Assembly: GCA_037349315.1 (NCBI GenBank)
Contig: JBAIAC010000154.1
Coordinates: 310,001-374,000, forward strand
From: Chelydra serpentina
Taxonomy: Eukaryota; Chordata; Testudines; Chelydridae
Length of the DNA stretch: 64,000 bases
Direction of reading: 5' to 3'
Part shown: positions 61,195 to 64,000 of the stretch, one piece after another
Numbering within the stretch: the first letter of the stretch is position 1
Layout: every line of letters begins with the position of its first letter
Position numbers and translations under genes: made by a program
The notes under the pieces: generated by a model
What the model saw: only the letters and a program-made list of their open reading frames with translations
Database searches by the model: none
What the model was told of the DNA's origin: nothing

Positions 61195-61535
61195 GTCTGA
61201 AGAAGCTCTCAAGGACTAATTTTTAAAAATAATTTTTATCAATGAATGGGGAGAAAACATCCAATCACTGCTGATAAGATTGGTGGGTGACAAAATACCG
61301 GCAGAGTGGTCATTACTGATGAGGAGAGGGCAGTGATACAGAGCGATCTGGCTCATTCGGCAAGCTGGGCCCATTCAAAGGAAACAAGTTTGACCAGAGC
61401 CAAATGCAAAGTCCGATCCCTAGCAAGGCCTTTCTGGAATGTGTTTGCCTATTGTGGTTCACAGGAGGCCTGTGAGATGCAGGGGGTCAGATTAGATGAT
61501 CTAATGGTCTCTTCTGACCATAAAGTCTAACGCAG
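61195..61535 (+). mobile_element. CR1-type LINE 3' fragment, copy B
   Basis: Same as 10545-10885. Confidence 0.75.
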
Positions 61536-61718
61536 GCCTGCACAACTCATAAAGCGGCGAGGGCCGTATTACTCCAAAGAAAACAGCTGAGGGCCGAAAC
61601 CCCCTGGCCTCGTGGAAACACACCCCCACCCCTGTGCCGCCTGCTCCGCGGAAACAACCCCTCCTTCCCCACCGCTGGGGTCTGGAAGCCTGTCGAGGGG
61701 GAAAGAACCAGCGCGCAT

Positions 61719-62096
61719 AGGGTGACCAGATCACAGCAGTAAAATAGGACCTGCCCCCTCCCTGCTCGGCCCCACCATCACACCCCTCTTCACCCATCCC
61801 CCAGGAGTCACTATATTACTGCACACAACAGTCAGTCAATGCAGTTGTAGATAAATCTCTGCTTTATGCATTTTTGTATAACTTTTATATGACTTTGTAT
61901 TGAACCTTGGTAATATGTTATAGCGGGCCCCTAAGGTAGCATAATTAAGGTTAAAGAAAAATGTCTTTTTGCTAGAAGTAGAATAAGATCTTCCCCCCAT
62001 AATCGGGACAGGGGGTGGGCGGTAATAGGAACCTATATAAGAAAAAGACGTAAAAATCAGGACTGTCCCTATAAAATGGGGACATCTGGTCACCCT
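61719..62096. mobile_element. MITE with AGGGTGACCAGA termini, copy B
   Basis: The interior keeps AAAATCAGGACTGTCCC, which is missing from copy A at 11069-11416, so copy A has a deletion of about 32 bases. Confidence 0.8.
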
Positions 62097-62492
62097 ACCC
62101 CCAGCCCAGAGACAAGCAGCAAAAAGGACCAATGGACACTGTCCCAGATTTTGGGCCGCACAGTGAGCCCTCCTACTCACACCCCCCGCGGGCCGCACAG
62201 TGAGCCCATCCAGGCCGCATGTTGTGCCGGCCTGCTGTAGACAAAGAGCCAGTAGAGAGGAGTTTTGTTCATTGACTTGTCAGCTTAAACACTCCCCTTC
62301 ACTCTATTCTCAGACACACACTAGTATTAAGTGTTTGCTACTGATGGGTTTAGAAAGCATTTGCCGAGTGGAAGATGACATTTCTGGGGGATTGTTCCCA
62401 AGACCCAGCACTTTGTGTTCAACCATCTCCCAGCTTCCTTGGTGAAGATAAAACTGAGGTTTCTTTGCAGTGTACACAATAAAGTAGCTTTT

Positions 62493-62565
62493 CACCCCAG
62501 CCGGGACTTGAACCCACAATCTCTGGCTTAGGAAGCTAATGCCTTATCCATTAGGCCACTGGGGC
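62493..62565 (-). tRNA. tRNA-Arg-CCT: tRNA-Arg (CCT)
   Basis: Same body as 11813-11885, with anticodon loop TT-CCT-AA. The anticodon stem has one A-C mismatch (TTAGC/GCCAG) and the T stem one G-G. The acceptor is complete. CCT is the usual anticodon for this body, so this copy keeps the ancestral identity although its stems are weaker. Confidence 0.8.
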
Positions 62566-62997
62566 CCTGAAGTACAACCGATGGAGGGATGGAAATTCCC
62601 TCTCATAATTGCACATTCCTCACATTCGCTAGGAAGCCAAATACCCCCTTTATGCGCCTTACAGAAATGTCACATCCCCTGTCAGCGAGGCAACTGGGCA
62701 GGTCCCCGACAGAGCTGAGCCCCACCTTTCTGCAGCCATCTTTAGAGAAGAACCCCATCCCAGAGTCACCCCTCCCTCCGTCAGCACCTCCACGGCTGTG
62801 GCTCTGAGTGGCAGTAGGATAATTGGGGGGTGAATCCAGGGCTGGAAGTGGGGTCAGGTCAGCCTGTGAGGAGTAACCAGGTGGGACAGACCCAGGGTGA
62901 GGCTGTGGGCTGCTGGTCGGTTGTTGGGATCAGAGCTCTAGATCAAAGCTGCACAGCGACCTGACACCCAGAGTTACAAGGCCAACATAGTGACCCC

Positions 62998-64000
62998 CTG
63001 TGACAGCATGGGCTTTTCCTTGTTGCCTATGGGGGTTTTCTTGGTTCCCTAGGGTTTGCATGCAGAGGGGGTGGGACTCAGTTTCCCTGGGTGTTACGGG
63101 TGTAACGAGGTGATGGGAGAGGGAGTTTGTTGTTACAGGGGACTGGCGAGGGGACTGGGGACCCCAGCCACGGACGTGCCGACAGGTGACCCGGAAGCCA
63201 GCTCAGGAGTCCGCAGCCGGTCCTGGCCAGTGGGAGAACAATGGGCTGCGAAGAGAGGAGCCCGGGGGACCTAACCAGCCGGTTCCAGCCAGAGGGGGCC
63301 AGAGACGAGAAGAGGCCCAGACGACCCTGTTTGCAGGGCTGTTTACCTGGAGAGAAGAGAATGGACAGAGGCGGGGCTTGGGGCCAGTGATATCCCCCGC
63401 CCAGTGGGGCAGCAGGGGGGGGGGGAGCTCCAGTGGCGTAGCCGGGGGGGGGGGGATTAGGGGGAGCGGCTGCTCCCCCTGTGAGCACAAGCGGCGGCGC
63501 CCACGCCCCGCTGCCGGAGCTGGGCTGGGGCGGGGATTTAAAAGTCCCGCTGCTCCCCGCGGCTGCAGGAGCCGTGGGCCTTTGAAATCCCCGCCCGAGC
63601 CCCACTGCCGGAGCTCTGGCAGCACTTTAAAGGGCCCGGGGCTCCCCGCAGCGGCTGGAGCTGCGAGCCCTTTAAGTCACCGCCGGGGAAGCCGGTCCGG
63701 TCCGGCACGGCGTACTTGCTCTTCCCGGTACCGGACCGGACCGGCTTATTTTCACCTCTGGGAGGACCCGGAGTGCCTCTCGGAGACGCCGCCAGGTGAG
63801 TACACGGGGAGCCTGGGGAGGTGCCTTTTTATAGCGCCGCTCCCCATGTGCTCCGGACCTGCCTAAGCTACTGGGGGGCTCTGGGCTGGGGAGAGGAAGC
63901 AGGGAGAGCCCACTGGGATACAGGAGAGAGCTGGATGTGCTGGGCTGGGGGGAGGCCAGGCCTGAGGCCCTGAGAGTTCCTGTGCTGTGTTCAACGCTCA
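62998..64000 (+). mobile_element. Solo LTR-like element with hAT insertion, copy B, partial
   Basis: It starts at TGTGACAGCATGG (62999) and contains the hAT element at 63431-63873. The window ends at TTCAACGCTCA, just before the polyadenylation signal. Confidence 0.55.
63431..63873. mobile_element. Non-autonomous hAT-type element, copy B
   Basis: Left end CAGTGGCGTAGCC, right end ...GCTACTG followed by GGGGGCTC. The left target copy has one change (GGGAGCTC). It is the same insertion as 12749-13186. Confidence 0.85.

Larger units (their letters stand above)
57909..64000 (+). repeat. Large direct segmental duplication, copy B (runs off the window)
   Basis: Partner of 7266-13421. It starts at AGCCTGTTACTGAAACATGC and reaches the window end before the LTR terminus. 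Confidence 0.93.

Overview
This is a vertebrate, almost certainly turtle, tRNA-gene array embedded in repeats. The lineage call rests on three things: CR1 LINE 3' ends closing on the ATTCTATGA motif, at least four copies of a tRNA-headed, CR1-tailed SINE resembling the CryI family of hidden-necked turtles, and MIR-like and hAT-like debris. The tRNAs are of nuclear eukaryotic type: introns in Ile-TAT and Tyr, no encoded CCA, and T-run terminators behind many copies. I see no host protein-coding gene. Nearly all open frames are by-products of GC-rich or tandemly repeated DNA; the one real coding relic is a retrotransposon pol.

About 48 tRNA genes, pseudogenes and fragments lie on both strands. 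Structurally intact or nearly intact copies include initiator Met-CAT (5275-5346), Val-AAC (5740-5812), Ser-CGA (8072-8153), Arg-CCG (11813-11885), Thr-AGT (13658-13731), Lys-TTT (15313-15385, 56670-56742), Cys-GCA (16669-16740, 38554-38625), Thr-GGT (18733-18806), Ile-TAT with intron (24332-24425), Ser-TGA (30610-30691, 58716-58797), Asn-GTT (47233-47306), elongator Met-CAT (47769-47841), Arg-TCG (50688-50760), Ser-AGA (53727-53808), Gly-TCC (56077-56148) and Gln-TTG (57764-57835). Many others are decayed or carry an anticodon that does not fit the tRNA body.

The array has grown by repeated segmental duplication. A block of about 6 kb at 7266-13421 recurs in direct orientation from 57909 to the window end, about 50.65 kb away. 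Other pairs are 26280-28560 with 43680-46170, 34660-36000 with 52080-53460, 16527-17450 with 23140-24050 and 38413-39620 (Cys blocks), and inverted 2930-4525 with 49760-51320. Insertions present in one copy only (a SINE at 45251, a CR1 end at 53030, a CR1 at 9515/60165) order these events.

Mobile elements include a 5'-truncated Ty3/gypsy-type element on the minus strand (39636 to about 42245). Its integrase C-terminus lies upstream of the reverse transcriptase in the same frame, the order of the Gmr1 clade. There are also related solo LTRs, hAT-type non-autonomous elements (one with a perfect 8-bp target duplication), MITEs, CR1 fragments and MIR-like SINEs. Tandem repeats include a 57-bp minisatellite in two arrays plus a remnant, a 36-bp array and a 68-bp array.
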